64,000 nucleotides of DNA from Luteolibacter arcticus. GTDB lineage: Bacteria; Verrucomicrobiota; Verrucomicrobiia; Verrucomicrobiales; Akkermansiaceae. A program made the position numbers and the translations under genes. Positions 1 to 9,098 of this stretch are shown in pieces. The stretch is taken from contig NZ_JAPDDT010000005.1 of NCBI RefSeq assembly GCF_025950235.1, forward strand, positions 124,001 to 188,000. The letters run 5' to 3'. How positions within the stretch are numbered: the first letter of the stretch is position 1; each line of letters opens with the position of its first letter. The notes beneath the pieces were generated by a model. That model was not told where the DNA came from. It was given only the letters and a program-made list of their open reading frames with translations, and made no database searches.

Positions 1-1
1 G

Positions 2-814
2 CAAAATCCGCCACCGGCATCCGGCGCGTCCGAAGAAGCGGTGCAAGCCTGGCTGGATCAATTCGCCCCGCGCATCTCTAACCACGAATCGAACGAGACG
101 AACCATCAGCTCAAGGCGGCGGTGGGGAGTCTCTTTGCCGAGCATCCCGCGCTTGTGATCAGGACCATTAGGGCGCTCTCCCCATTCGCCCGGGGAGCGG
201 GAGGCGTCTTCGGCTGGGCAATGATGGATCATCTGCCACGCGACTACGCCCGAAAAATGACGGCACGGGATTTCGACGAGGGAATCTATCGAAATGCGGT
301 GAGAAGAGGCTGGCAAGGCGATCTGATCGGAATGGCGGCCGAACGAGCTAGAATGGGGTTCGGGTGGCAGGTCGAAGAAGTACTGATCTCGTCTCCCAAG
401 GAGGTGGGGTTCTCTGAAGCCGAATGGCGTGATTTCTACCGCCTCTATCCCACCGCGGATGCGTTCCGGGCACTGGCAGGAGTGGTGCTACCCCGGGAGT
501 ATCTTGAAAAGGAGACGGATCGACGTCTGGAGGACTACGAGCCCCCCCTGCCAAACCCCAATATCGATCCCCTTCTGGATCTCGCGCTCGCTCGCGGACG
601 AAGCGAGGCTCCCCGCTGGTTGCGCGACGCCATCCGGAGGAAGCAGGCGACGGAGACGACGTTCGCCTCGGTCTGGGTCAAGGATCCCGTCCGCAAGTGG
701 TTCGAGTTTCCAAGTCATCTGAAGACCGACGACGAGGTCGTGGGCTGGTTCCTCGGTCAAGAGCCGGTCCACTTCGTATTCGATCCCGCTTCGGAAAAAT
801 TCCACCTGCGCTAA
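2..814 (+). CDS. Hypothetical protein, 5' end cut by the window
   Basis: The frame is open to the left edge, so the real start lies outside the window; the first visible start candidate is a GTG at 41. About 270 residues are visible. They are charged and mainly helical, with no signal peptide or membrane segment in the visible part. The C-terminal third, around WFEFPSHLKTDDEVVGWF, looks like a small compact fold. I do not recognise the family. The stop at 812-814 is 3 bases before the next ATG, so this gene and the following membrane protein are probably co-transcribed and translationally coupled. Its function cannot be stated from the sequence. Confidence 0.7.
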   Translation, partial: QNPPPASGASEEAVQAWLDQFAPRISNHESNETNHQLKAAVGSLFAEHPALVIRTIRALSPFARGAGGVFGWAMMDHLPRDYARKMTARDFDEGIYRNAVRRGWQGDLIGMAAERARMGFGWQVEEVLISSPKEVGFSEAEWRDFYRLYPTADAFRALAGVVLPREYLEKETDRRLEDYEPPLPNPNIDPLLDLALARGRSEAPRWLRDAIRRKQATETTFASVWVKDPVRKWFEFPSHLKTDDEVVGWFLGQEPVHFVFDPASEKFHLR

Positions 815-817
815 ACC

Positions 818-2413
818 ATGTTCACTTCCCCACTTTGCCGTTTGCTCGTGGTGCTGACGCTGCTCGCGTTTGTCGCCGCCTTCGCGTGGTTGGAAGGCCG
901 CGGCGGGGGGATTCGCGACATCATGGCCGGTGTCTCGCTGGTCCTGCTGGCCGTAACGGTCGCGAGGCTGGTAGTCGAAGGATCGGCATTCGACGACCGG
1001 GCATTTCACCGGACTCGTCCCGGCGGCGAACGGCTGGCATTGCGGCGGCTCAATGGGATCCTGGCCGGCCTGGTGGTCGCGATCGCATGCATGGCGGCCG
1101 TGCGATGCTGGATCTTCCACCTCGGGTGGGAGTCGGCAGCATGGGGAGCCGCCTTGGCTTTCGTGCCGGCGGCTTTGCTCACCATGGCAATCGCCACCGG
1201 GATGTCTCTTTCGCTGCAAGGCAAAAGCAGCGTTCGAACCGTGATCGTGGTTTTGTTGGTGATGCCGATCGTTCTCACGCTTGTGACGCTGGTCGTGCCC
1301 TATACCGGCCGGTGGATTGGCTCTGCCATTTCCACGTCGTGGACGAGTGACCTGACATGGGCAGGTGTGGCGGGTGCCGTGGGCTACGGGATCGCATGGA
1401 CGCTCGCATCGCGGTGGCGCCAAGGGAGTGCCGCACTCGTGGTTGCAGGGCTGACCGGGATCCTGACCCAGCTCCGCGCCATCAAGGCCCCTCTCGTTCC
1501 GACGCCAGACCTGCCGGTTGCCGACGTCATGATCGAACGACTTCCACCTCCCGCGGATGCGAAATCGGTCTCGGAGAGCCTGAGACCGCGCTTCGTCAGC
1601 GAGTGGGGAATGAAGCACTCACGGATCGAAGGAACCGTGCGCGCAACGGGTCTCCGTGAGGACGAGTTTGTCGCCTACGATCTTCTGATCCAGCAGCAGC
1701 CAAGCCTTCGCTTGGTTCATACCGGTTCCCGCGGGGGCATGATTGGTTGGGGCAGTGGTGCCGGCCTGCTTCGCAACGACCACCGTTTCCGGCTGGAGTC
1801 CAATTTCAGCTCCCTGATGACCCATCTGGGGGGAAGATTGCCAGGGCGACCGCCATTGGACGATCGATCAGGCCAGGCAACCGTGGAATCGTGGGTGTCC
1901 ATTCCCGATCACATGGACGAAGCCGGAGTGGCGAACTCGATGTGGCAAATCAATGGGGTGCTGTGCCGGGTAGATCGCCTTGGAGATTTTCCGGTCCGCG
2001 CCCGGAGTTCCTACCCGCTCGACGGCGGAGGAAACGTGCGGACTTGGGATCTCCAACAGACCCGTCATGAGATTTCGCTGGGACTCCGGCTGATCCAACC
2101 CGACTCACCATTCGTTCCGAAGCCAAGGCGGGAAAGTGCCCCTTGGAGTCCGGGGAAGGAATTTGCAGACTCCCTTTGGGGGATCATGGTCGACGAAAAC
2201 GGCACCAAGGCGCTGATGGTGCTTCAGGGAGGAGGATACTATGGAATGGATCGACAGCGTGCCTTCGGGTCCCGCTGGTTGGACCTGTGGGTGAATCTCT
2301 ACTACCTCGGAAATCCCCAGAATTGGTCGGAGGAAGAGGTGCTCCGCTCCAGCATCCACCTCTTTGTAGCGCGCCCGGTGGGAAAAGTTCATGCCGCCCT
2401 TCCCCCTCCCTGA
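818..2413 (+). CDS. Polytopic membrane protein with large soluble C-terminal domain, unknown function
   Basis: 531 residues. The first ~220 residues hold about six or seven hydrophobic segments (roughly 6-25, 33-53, 80-100, 108-130, 140-160, 180-197, 205-217), followed by a ~310-residue soluble region rich in Trp, Gly and Pro. The soluble part ends in a hydrophilic tail near LHLFVARPVGKVHAALP. No catalytic motif or family signature is recognised. The ATG at 818 follows the upstream stop by 3 bases, so the two genes are probably one transcription unit. A role at the inner membrane, with the C-terminal domain on one face, is inference from topology only. Confidence 0.75.
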   Translation: MFTSPLCRLLVVLTLLAFVAAFAWLEGRGGGIRDIMAGVSLVLLAVTVARLVVEGSAFDDRAFHRTRPGGERLALRRLNGILAGLVVAIACMAAVRCWIFHLGWESAAWGAALAFVPAALLTMAIATGMSLSLQGKSSVRTVIVVLLVMPIVLTLVTLVVPYTGRWIGSAISTSWTSDLTWAGVAGAVGYGIAWTLASRWRQGSAALVVAGLTGILTQLRAIKAPLVPTPDLPVADVMIERLPPPADAKSVSESLRPRFVSEWGMKHSRIEGTVRATGLREDEFVAYDLLIQQQPSLRLVHTGSRGGMIGWGSGAGLLRNDHRFRLESNFSSLMTHLGGRLPGRPPLDDRSGQATVESWVSIPDHMDEAGVANSMWQINGVLCRVDRLGDFPVRARSSYPLDGGGNVRTWDLQQTRHEISLGLRLIQPDSPFVPKPRRESAPWSPGKEFADSLWGIMVDENGTKALMVLQGGGYYGMDRQRAFGSRWLDLWVNLYYLGNPQNWSEEEVLRSSIHLFVARPVGKVHAALPPP

Positions 2414-2450
2414 CTTGCCGTTCCAAAATCCCCCCCAACTTTCCTGCCGA

Positions 2451-2477
2451 CGGATGTAACCATTCCCGCTACATCCG
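2451..2477 (+). promoter_or_regulatory. Perfect 8-bp inverted repeat upstream of the 2516 gene, possible ECF-type promoter
   Basis: CGGATGTA (2451-2458) and TACATCCG (2470-2477) form a perfect 8-bp inverted repeat with an 11-base centre. The left arm runs into TGTAACC, a sequence with the AAC core common in -35 elements read by ECF sigma factors. It lies about 40-65 bases before the ATG at 2516. It could be a promoter/operator for the 2516-5117 gene pair, or the terminator hairpin of the preceding gene, though no T-tract follows. The promoter reading is inference. Confidence 0.3.
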
Positions 2478-2515
2478 CGGATGGCATTCACGGATCCCCA
2501 AGGTCCGGCACGATC

Positions 2516-3811
2516 ATGAGACCCCTCCACTTCCTTCCACCCGCCGTGGCACTCGTCGCCTCGGGCCTCTGGCTCGGGCTCCAACAGCAGTCGATTTCCT
2601 CGCTGGAGAAAGAAACGGTGCTGCTGCGCCAGCACGTCGAGGCGGCGAAGAACGCTGCGGCGACGGCCGAAGATTCCTCGCTCGCCGGTGCCCGTGCGAA
2701 TGGCAAGAAAGCGGAAGATCCGGAGGCCATCGACTGGAAAGACCTGGCCGACACCATGGCCAAGGCCGAAAGCGGCGGCATGCCGGACATGCGGGCGATG
2801 ATGAAGCTCCAGACCAAGCTGATGTCGCTCAGCGGCGCGGAATTGACAGCCGCGCTCGATGAGATCGCCGCACTCGACCTGAACAAGGACGCCCGCAGCA
2901 GCCTGGAAGGCATGTTGATCAACCTGCTGGCTCAGAAAGAGCCGAAGCTGGTGCTCGACCGCTACCTCGACCGGATCAACGACAGCCGCGGTGGGATGGG
3001 AAGCTGGCAGATGGCCCATGCGTTCCAACAATGGAGCGGCAAGGACGGCGCGGCGGCCGTGGCTTGGCTCGACGCGCAGATTGCGGCGGGCAAGTTCGAC
3101 AGCAAGTCACTCGACGGGAAGAGCCAGAGCCGCTTGCAATTCGAGGGGGCGGCGATCGCCTCACTGATCAGCTCGGACGTGGATGCCGCCGGCAAACGCA
3201 TCGCCGCGCTGCCGGAGGACCAGCGGCGCGAGCTGTTCCAGCAGGGAATGTTCATGAACGTGAAGGCGGGCTCGGAAAAGAATCTCGCCGCCTTGGTCCG
3301 AGAACACGTGCCGGAAAAGGAACGCCCGCAGGCGCTTGCCAGCTCAACGGGCACGATGATTCACCAGGGCGGCTACGAGAAGGTCGGCAAGTTCCTCGAC
3401 GAGATCGATGCCACGCCGGACGAGCGCAAGGAGGTCGCCAAGCAGGCCGCCACCAGCAAGCTCCAGCAGCTCTCCCATCAGGGCAAGGTGGACCGCGAAG
3501 CCATCGATGAAATGCGCGAGTGGGTGGCCCAGGAATCCCCGGACTCGGTGGACAGCGTCACCGGCGAATCGCTCGGCAATATGTGGAACCGGCAGACCAA
3601 GTGGGAGGACAACGCCAAGCTGATCGGTGAACTCCACGCCGCGAATCCAAGCGACGAACTGCTCGTCTCCTTTCTCAAGGGCCACCAGGCGCGGCAGAAC
3701 CGCGACGCGGCCCTCGAAATGGCGGCGAAGATCACCGATGAAACCAAACGCGCCGAAGTGACGGCACGCCTGGAAGGGAAGCCGGCCCCCGCCAAAGTGA
3801 CTACCGAATGA
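2516..3811 (+). CDS. Membrane-anchored helical-repeat protein, unknown function (paralog of next gene)
   Basis: 431 residues. An N-terminal hydrophobic segment (about 5-22) acts as signal anchor, and a short coiled-coil (about 26-50, SSLEKETVLLRQHVEAAKN) follows. The rest is almost entirely alpha-helical with recurring Trp-centred helices such as AVAWLDAQIAAG, like helical-hairpin repeat proteins. No enzymatic motif is seen. It probably sits in the periplasm, anchored in the inner membrane. Its layout (anchor, coiled-coil, helical repeats, total length) matches the next gene, 4 bases downstream, so the two look like diverged tandem duplicates. Verrucomicrobial genomes often carry such proteins as uncharacterised families, but no function is known to me. 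Confidence 0.8.
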   Translation: MRPLHFLPPAVALVASGLWLGLQQQSISSLEKETVLLRQHVEAAKNAAATAEDSSLAGARANGKKAEDPEAIDWKDLADTMAKAESGGMPDMRAMMKLQTKLMSLSGAELTAALDEIAALDLNKDARSSLEGMLINLLAQKEPKLVLDRYLDRINDSRGGMGSWQMAHAFQQWSGKDGAAAVAWLDAQIAAGKFDSKSLDGKSQSRLQFEGAAIASLISSDVDAAGKRIAALPEDQRRELFQQGMFMNVKAGSEKNLAALVREHVPEKERPQALASSTGTMIHQGGYEKVGKFLDEIDATPDERKEVAKQAATSKLQQLSHQGKVDREAIDEMREWVAQESPDSVDSVTGESLGNMWNRQTKWEDNAKLIGELHAANPSDELLVSFLKGHQARQNRDAALEMAAKITDETKRAEVTARLEGKPAPAKVTTE

Positions 3812-3815
3812 CGCC

Positions 3816-5117
3816 ATGAAAGCCTCCCTTTTCCTCTCCCTCCTCATCCTCGCCGCCGGCGGCATGCTTGGCTGGAAGCAGCACGGCCAGCTCGTCACCG
3901 TGCGCGAGTCGCATCGCCAGGTGACCGAGGAAGCACGCGCGCTCGGACTTTCACCCGATGCCTTGTTAGAAGCCAGCAAGCCACCGTTGCCCACCAAGAC
4001 GGGCCGCGAGGACTCGGAGGCAAAGGTCGCCGCGGCCAAGTCCTTCGCGAAGGAGCTGATCGACTTCGCCAAGAAGATGGAGGAAATTCAGAAGTCCGGC
4101 GAACAGCCCGGGGATGAGTTTCAAAAGGAGATGATGGAAACGATTGCCCGCTTCCTGGACCTCACCCCCGCACAGATCAAAGTAGTCGTTGCCGAAATGA
4201 AGGAGAGTCCGGATCTCGATGATGAAATGCGCCGCAACATGATCGGCTTCTCCATCATGATGCTGGCCAGCGAACAACCGGAAGCTGCCATTTCCATCTA
4301 CACCGAGTCCTCCGACATCAAGGGCTTGGGAGAGATGGGGTCTCACGTGGTGACGACTGCGCTCGGCAAGTGGGCGGAGAAGGATCCACTCGCCGCGATG
4401 GAGTGGGTGCGCAAGAATTCCGAGAAGCACGCCAGCCTGATCACCGAGGACACCAAGGCGGCCATCCTCGCCGGCGCCGCCAAGCAGGATCCGAAACTCG
4501 CGCTCGGGATGGTGGATGACTTGGGATTGAAGGAGCAGCATCGCGTGGGCGAAGGCTTGGCACGCTCAGCCCGCACCGCAGAGGAGCGCAACGCATTGCT
4601 GGAGGTCCTGCGCGCCGATAAGAAACAGGGCGATCTTTCCAAGACAACCCTTTCGGCTTTGGGCGGACAGCTCACGAGTGAAGGTTTCGAATCCAGCCAG
4701 GCGTGGCTCACCTCCGCGAAGCTGGGCGAGAAGGAAACCCAGTCCATCGCCCAAGGCATTTCCTCCTGGCAGGCTGGTGCCGATACCGGCAAGTGGGTGG
4801 AGTGGATGAATGGCAAGGTGCCGGAAGACACCCTGAAGCAGAAGACCAACGAACTGGTCCAGCAATGGACGCGCAGTGACTACAAGGCTGCCGGCGAGTG
4901 GATCGGCACTCTCGCCGACGGAACCGCGAAGACCACCGCCATCAAGTCATACGCTCAAACGGTGGCTCCCTACGAACCAGAAGCCGCACTGCAATGGGCG
5001 AATAGCCTGCCCGCCGGCAAGGAACGCGACGAATTGCTCCTCGAAATTGAGCAGGCCGAGAAACCCAAGCCGGCCGTTGGCGGACTCAGCCGGGAGACCG
5101 TCCCGGCTGACGAGTGA
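3816..5117 (+). CDS. Membrane-anchored helical-repeat protein, unknown function (paralog of previous gene)
   Basis: 433 residues. It has a signal anchor at about 3-19 (ending LGWKQHGQL), a charged coiled-coil linker, then helical repeats with a recurring pattern around KDPLAAMEWVRKNSE and EAALQWANSLPAGKERD. The same kind of Trp-containing helices occurs in the gene upstream (2516-3811), from which it is separated by 4 bases. The ATG at 3816 is the first start after that stop and precedes a good signal anchor. Probably a periplasmic scaffold or adaptor; no catalytic residues are visible. The short 7-bp hairpin at 5121-5141 after its stop lacks a U-tract, so transcription may continue. Confidence 0.8.
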   Translation: MKASLFLSLLILAAGGMLGWKQHGQLVTVRESHRQVTEEARALGLSPDALLEASKPPLPTKTGREDSEAKVAAAKSFAKELIDFAKKMEEIQKSGEQPGDEFQKEMMETIARFLDLTPAQIKVVVAEMKESPDLDDEMRRNMIGFSIMMLASEQPEAAISIYTESSDIKGLGEMGSHVVTTALGKWAEKDPLAAMEWVRKNSEKHASLITEDTKAAILAGAAKQDPKLALGMVDDLGLKEQHRVGEGLARSARTAEERNALLEVLRADKKQGDLSKTTLSALGGQLTSEGFESSQAWLTSAKLGEKETQSIAQGISSWQAGADTGKWVEWMNGKVPEDTLKQKTNELVQQWTRSDYKAAGEWIGTLADGTAKTTAIKSYAQTVAPYEPEAALQWANSLPAGKERDELLLEIEQAEKPKPAVGGLSRETVPADE

Positions 5118-5151
5118 CAATTTCCACATCTACGGTGGAAAAGCCGTGCCA

Positions 5152-5184
5152 TCTCCCGTAGCTGCCCGCTAGCAACATGGGAGA
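5152..5184 (+). promoter_or_regulatory. RNA hairpin that would occlude the ribosome-binding site of the SWIM gene
   Basis: TCTCCC (5152-5157) can pair with GGGAGA (5179-5184). The second arm contains the Shine-Dalgarno sequence six bases before the GTG at 5191. An inner helix, TAGC (5159-5162) with GCTA (5168-5171), can stack inside the outer stem. If formed in the mRNA this would mask initiation of the first gene of the operon. The pairing is visible in the sequence; the regulatory role is inference. Confidence 0.35.
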
Positions 5185-5190
5185 CACGTC

Positions 5191-6495
5191 GTGCTGACTC
5201 CCGACCAAATCACCGCCCTCGCTCCGGACGCCGCTTCGCTCAAGGCAGGCCGCGGCCTTGCCACCGGTCGCAAGTGGGAGAGCGCCGGTGGCGACGACGA
5301 GGTGGTGTGGGGTCTCGCGATGGGATCGGGGAAGGAACCTTATCAGACCCGGGTTTCGCTCGCCGATTTCGCCACCAAGTGCTCGTGCCCGAGCCGCAAG
5401 TTCCCCTGCAAGCACGCACTCGGCCTGATGTTCCTCGCCACCGGCGAACCGTCTTCACTGGTCCAGAAGGAGCGCCCTCCATGGGTTGCCGAGTGGCTCG
5501 ATTCGCGCACCACACGCCAGGAGAAGGCCGCGGTCCGCGCCGAGGAGAAAGCGACCAAGCCGGTCGATGAGAAGGCCGCAGAGAAACGCCGCGTCCAACG
5601 CGAGGGGCGCGTCGGCGACGGCATCGCCCTGCTCCAGCAGGCCATCCTCGACCTGACCCGCGAGGGACTCGCGTCGGGGGCCGCTCGCGATGCCGCGGCT
5701 TGGGAGAATCTGGCCCGCCGGATGATCGATGCCCAGGCGCCGGGGCTCGCCGGTGCAGCCCGCCATGTCGCCGATACCGTGTTGCGGGATGCCGAGGTGG
5801 ACGAAGAACTGCCCCTCGAACTCGGGCGCCTGTATTTGCTCCTCCACGCCGCCGGAAACCGTGAGTCCTTGGACGAAGCCACCCGCGTCGAGATCGACGC
5901 CCAGCTTGGCAGTCGCGGCGATGAGGCGACACGGCTGCCAGTGGAGGACGAATGGTTTGTCGCAGCCCGCCGCGTCGAGGAGCGCGATCGTCTGATCACC
6001 AGTGCGAGCTGGCTGTTCGGGAAAAAGTCGCGGCGCTGGGCCCGCGTGCTTCGTTTCGCGCCGGTGCCACAAACCGTGAGCGAGCCATGGCCGGTGGGAT
6101 CTACGGTGAAAGCCGTACTTCAATTCCATCCCGGCTTGTTCCCGCTCCGCGCCACACCGGATGGCGATGGCTTCGCCGCATTGGAGCCGGTGGCGGACAC
6201 CAGTGACGCGGAGCTGGAAGAACTGCTCGACCGCTTCGCTGCCGCGCTCGCGGCCAGTCCCTTTATACGCGCCATGCCATTCCTGATGAAGCTCCGGCCG
6301 CAGGGCCGAGTGCTCGCCGATGAAGCCGGGCGCGCCTTGCCGTGGCAGGCCGCGGACGATCTCGCACTGCGGGTCGAGTGCATCGCCGGTGGCCGGGCCG
6401 TATTGATGGCGGGCGAGTGGGATGGCCGTCACCTCCGCGTCTCGTCCATCTCCGATGGCGCGGCCTGGATTCCTCTCACCCCCCAGCAGCCATGA
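5191..6495 (+). CDS. SWIM zinc-finger family protein, first gene of MoxR/vWA operon
   Basis: 434 residues from a GTG start preceded by GGGAGA at six bases. The SWIM motif CxC-x6-CxH is complete: C64, C66, C73, H75 (CSCPSRKFPCKHALG). SWIM fingers bind zinc and mediate DNA or protein contacts. The region after the finger (about 95-150) is highly charged and probably a linker; the remaining ~280 residues are a helical/beta region specific to SWIM proteins found in MoxR/vWA clusters. Its stop overlaps the next start as ATGA (6492-6495), which argues for coupled translation. It is likely cytoplasmic and could be a recognition subunit for the operon's ATPase machine, which is inference from context. 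Confidence 0.88.
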   Translation: MLTPDQITALAPDAASLKAGRGLATGRKWESAGGDDEVVWGLAMGSGKEPYQTRVSLADFATKCSCPSRKFPCKHALGLMFLATGEPSSLVQKERPPWVAEWLDSRTTRQEKAAVRAEEKATKPVDEKAAEKRRVQREGRVGDGIALLQQAILDLTREGLASGAARDAAAWENLARRMIDAQAPGLAGAARHVADTVLRDAEVDEELPLELGRLYLLLHAAGNRESLDEATRVEIDAQLGSRGDEATRLPVEDEWFVAARRVEERDRLITSASWLFGKKSRRWARVLRFAPVPQTVSEPWPVGSTVKAVLQFHPGLFPLRATPDGDGFAALEPVADTSDAELEELLDRFAAALAASPFIRAMPFLMKLRPQGRVLADEAGRALPWQAADDLALRVECIAGGRAVLMAGEWDGRHLRVSSISDGAAWIPLTPQQP

Positions 6496-7997
6496 TGACT
6501 GACCCGCTGCTCTCCGCCGCGCTGCTCGGCACCGCTCGCCTGACGACCTTGCCGCCCCCGTCGGACCCGCTGTTAGAGACGACCTGGCAAGCGATCGACA
6601 CGGCAAACCCTGCTGCGGCAGTGCTCCAAGCACTGGCCGTGACGCGGGCGATGAAGCGCGCCGGTGTGAAGGCACTCGCCGCCCCCGAAGCCGCCGACCC
6701 CTGCCCGCTGGAGTCCCATCCCGAGTTGCCACCGCCGGCGGTCGATGCCGGCATGCGGCTCTTGAAAGGCGAGTATCCCGAACTGCTCCCGGAGTGGCTG
6801 CGGCTCGCCGAGCAGTCGAATCGCGTGGTGCCCGGGCGAGTCTTGCCCGAGTTGCTCGCCGCCGCATCGAAGGACCGTGCCCTCCGGCCTGCCGTCCGCG
6901 GCATCGCTGGCGAACGCGGGCGCTGGATCGCGAAGCGTCTCGCGGAGTTCGTGTGGCTGTTAGAGGACGAGGCCGTGCCCGACCACGCGTGGGATGAAGG
7001 CTTGCCCGCCGAGCGGATCGCCTGGCTGCGCCAGACCCGCGCCGTGGATCCCGAACGTGCCGCCACGGCCATCTCAGCACAATGGTCCGGGGAGGAACCG
7101 GCGATGCGCGAGAACATCGTGCGACAGACCGCCGCCAGCCCGCAGCCATGCGACGAGCCATGGCTCGAAGAGCTCGCCCTCAAGGATCGTCGGCAAGACA
7201 CCCGCGACCTCGCCGCCGCCGCGCTCTCGCAGCTCGAAGGCTCCGCATTCCGTCGGCGTGCTCTCGAACGGGTGCGGGGCCTGGTGAAGATCGAGCGTCG
7301 CTTGTTGAAGCGAGTCATCGCCGTCGAGCCACCGGCCGCCTTTGATGCTTCATGGACCGGAGATGGACTGAAGGAGAAGCCGCCGCAAGGCACCGGTGAG
7401 AAGGCATGGTGGCTGCGTCAGGCGGTCGCCTTGGTTCCGCTTTCGGATTGGCCGGAGCTGTTAGGCTGCAAGCCCGACGAGCTTTTCACGCTTTCCATCG
7501 AGGGCGACTGGCGCGAGCCGCTGTTGCTCGGCTGGATCGATTCCGCGCGCCGCCTGCCATCGCGTGCGATGCCGGAGCATTCGCTGCCTTTCCTCGCGAC
7601 GCGCGAGCCATGGCCGGTTGCCGCACTGCCGAAGCACCTCGTCCTCGCCGGTGTGCTCGATGCGATGCCCGCCACGTCGCGCTTTGCCGTGCTCGATGGC
7701 ATTGCGAAGCACCTTCCGCCGCTGATCGTCCTCGATCTCTTCGCCCGCATCGGTGAAGCGCCGCCTCCCGGCTCTGGCAAGACGCTGCTCGCCTTGCTCG
7801 ACCAAGCCGTCTCGACCCATCCGGCGTCGCTCACTCGCCCGCAGGCCCGTGCCCTCGCCGTCTGTGTGCCGAAGGACGGCATCCAAGCCCGCTTGGAAGC
7901 GATCGCCAAACTCCCCGAGCTCTCCGCTGCCGCAGAGGAATTCGCGACCACGCTGGAATTCCGCCGATCCCTTCTTTCCCACTTCGCCACGCCATGA
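6492..7997 (+). CDS. DUF5691-family protein
   Basis: 501 residues. The start chosen is the ATG at 6492, which overlaps the preceding TGA; a second ATG at 6495 is possible, and a longer in-frame start inside the SWIM gene is rejected because it would overlap 150 bases. The N-terminus (MTDPLLSAALLGTAR) is the typical opening of DUF5691 proteins. The body is rich in helices with LL and W-containing repeats, reminiscent of HEAT-like scaffolds. No catalytic motif is seen. DUF5691 genes are usually found between a SWIM gene and a MoxR ATPase, exactly as here, so the protein is probably a structural adaptor of that complex. The assignment to DUF5691 rests on the N-terminal pattern plus context. Confidence 0.8.
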   Translation: MMTDPLLSAALLGTARLTTLPPPSDPLLETTWQAIDTANPAAAVLQALAVTRAMKRAGVKALAAPEAADPCPLESHPELPPPAVDAGMRLLKGEYPELLPEWLRLAEQSNRVVPGRVLPELLAAASKDRALRPAVRGIAGERGRWIAKRLAEFVWLLEDEAVPDHAWDEGLPAERIAWLRQTRAVDPERAATAISAQWSGEEPAMRENIVRQTAASPQPCDEPWLEELALKDRRQDTRDLAAAALSQLEGSAFRRRALERVRGLVKIERRLLKRVIAVEPPAAFDASWTGDGLKEKPPQGTGEKAWWLRQAVALVPLSDWPELLGCKPDELFTLSIEGDWREPLLLGWIDSARRLPSRAMPEHSLPFLATREPWPVAALPKHLVLAGVLDAMPATSRFAVLDGIAKHLPPLIVLDLFARIGEAPPPGSGKTLLALLDQAVSTHPASLTRPQARALAVCVPKDGIQARLEAIAKLPELSAAAEEFATTLEFRRSLLSHFATP

Positions 7998-9076
7998 GTT
8001 CCACCGTCCTCCGCCAACATGCCGAGTCCGCCTTCGCCGCGGAGCTTGCCGCCCTCGCCAAGCACGATGACCGTCCGCGGCCGCCGCGCTGGAAGCTCTC
8101 GCCGTGGGCTGTCACCGACTACCTGCTCGGCATCACCTTGCCCGACGGCACCCTGATCACGCCGAAGTACGTCGGGGATCGTAGGATCATCGAGATCGCC
8201 GTCGCGACGCTGGCCACCGATCGCGCGCTCCTGCTGTTAGGCGTTCCCGGCACGGCCAAGAGCTGGGTCTCCGAGCATCTGGCGGCCGCCATTTCCGGCG
8301 ACTCCACGCTGATGATTCAAGGCACCGCCGGCACCAGCGAGGAATCGCTGCGCTACAACTGGAACTACGCGATGCTCCTCGCCAAGGGGCCATCCGAGGA
8401 AGCGCTGGTGCCCGGCCCGATGTTCCGCGCGATGCGCGATGGCATGCTGTGCCGCGTCGAGGAACTCACCCGCATTCCCTCCGACGTGCAGGACACGCTG
8501 ATCACGATGCTCTCGGAAAAGACGCTGCCCATTCCGGAACTCGCCACCGAGATCCAAGGGACCGAAGGCTTCAACGTCATCGCCACCGCCAACAGCCGCG
8601 ACCGCGGCGTGAACGATCTCTCGAGCGCGCTGCAACGGCGCTTCAATACCGTGGTGCTGCCGCTGCCGTCGTCGCTGGAGGCCGAAGTCGAGATCGTCAC
8701 CATGCGCGTGGCCTCGATGTCGAAGGCTCTCGCCCTTCCCGCCGAGCCACCGGCGCTCGAGGAGATCCGCCGCGTCGTCACCGTCTTCCGCGAGCTGCGC
8801 TCCGGCGCGACCGAGGACGGCAAGGCCAAGGTCAAGTCGCCCTCCGGCACGCTGAGCACCGCCGAGGCGATCTCGGTGATGACCAATGGCCTCGCGCTCG
8901 CCGGTCACTTCGGCAATGGCAAGCTCAGCGCCCAAGACCTCGCCTCCGGCATGGTCGGCGCGATCGTGAAGGATCCGTCACAAGACCCGGTGGTGTTCAA
9001 GGAATACCTGGAGACCGTGGTAAAGGAACGCGACGGGTGGAAGGACCTCTACCGCGCGTGCCGGAATCACATCTAA
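7994..9076 (+). CDS. MoxR-family AAA+ ATPase
   Basis: 360 residues, starting in an ATGA overlap with the previous stop. Walker A is GVPGTAKS at 83-90. The Walker B segment is at about 151-160 and reads VEELTR where most MoxR proteins have DEINR, keeping the catalytic Glu (E157). Sensor 1 is N200 in IATANSRDRG, and RR215-216 is the likely arginine-finger/sensor region before FNTVVLPLP. MoxR ATPases form hexameric rings that remodel or activate client proteins, usually with a vWA partner, which is encoded at 17226-18356. It is the motor of this operon. The stop codon is embedded in TCTAACAAG, and a 22-base gap separates it from the next gene, the only real gap in the cluster. Confidence 0.93.
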   Translation: MSSTVLRQHAESAFAAELAALAKHDDRPRPPRWKLSPWAVTDYLLGITLPDGTLITPKYVGDRRIIEIAVATLATDRALLLLGVPGTAKSWVSEHLAAAISGDSTLMIQGTAGTSEESLRYNWNYAMLLAKGPSEEALVPGPMFRAMRDGMLCRVEELTRIPSDVQDTLITMLSEKTLPIPELATEIQGTEGFNVIATANSRDRGVNDLSSALQRRFNTVVLPLPSSLEAEVEIVTMRVASMSKALALPAEPPALEEIRRVVTVFRELRSGATEDGKAKVKSPSGTLSTAEAISVMTNGLALAGHFGNGKLSAQDLASGMVGAIVKDPSQDPVVFKEYLETVVKERDGWKDLYRACRNHI

Positions 9077-9098
9077 CAAGAGTATCCTGTCGCGCTCC

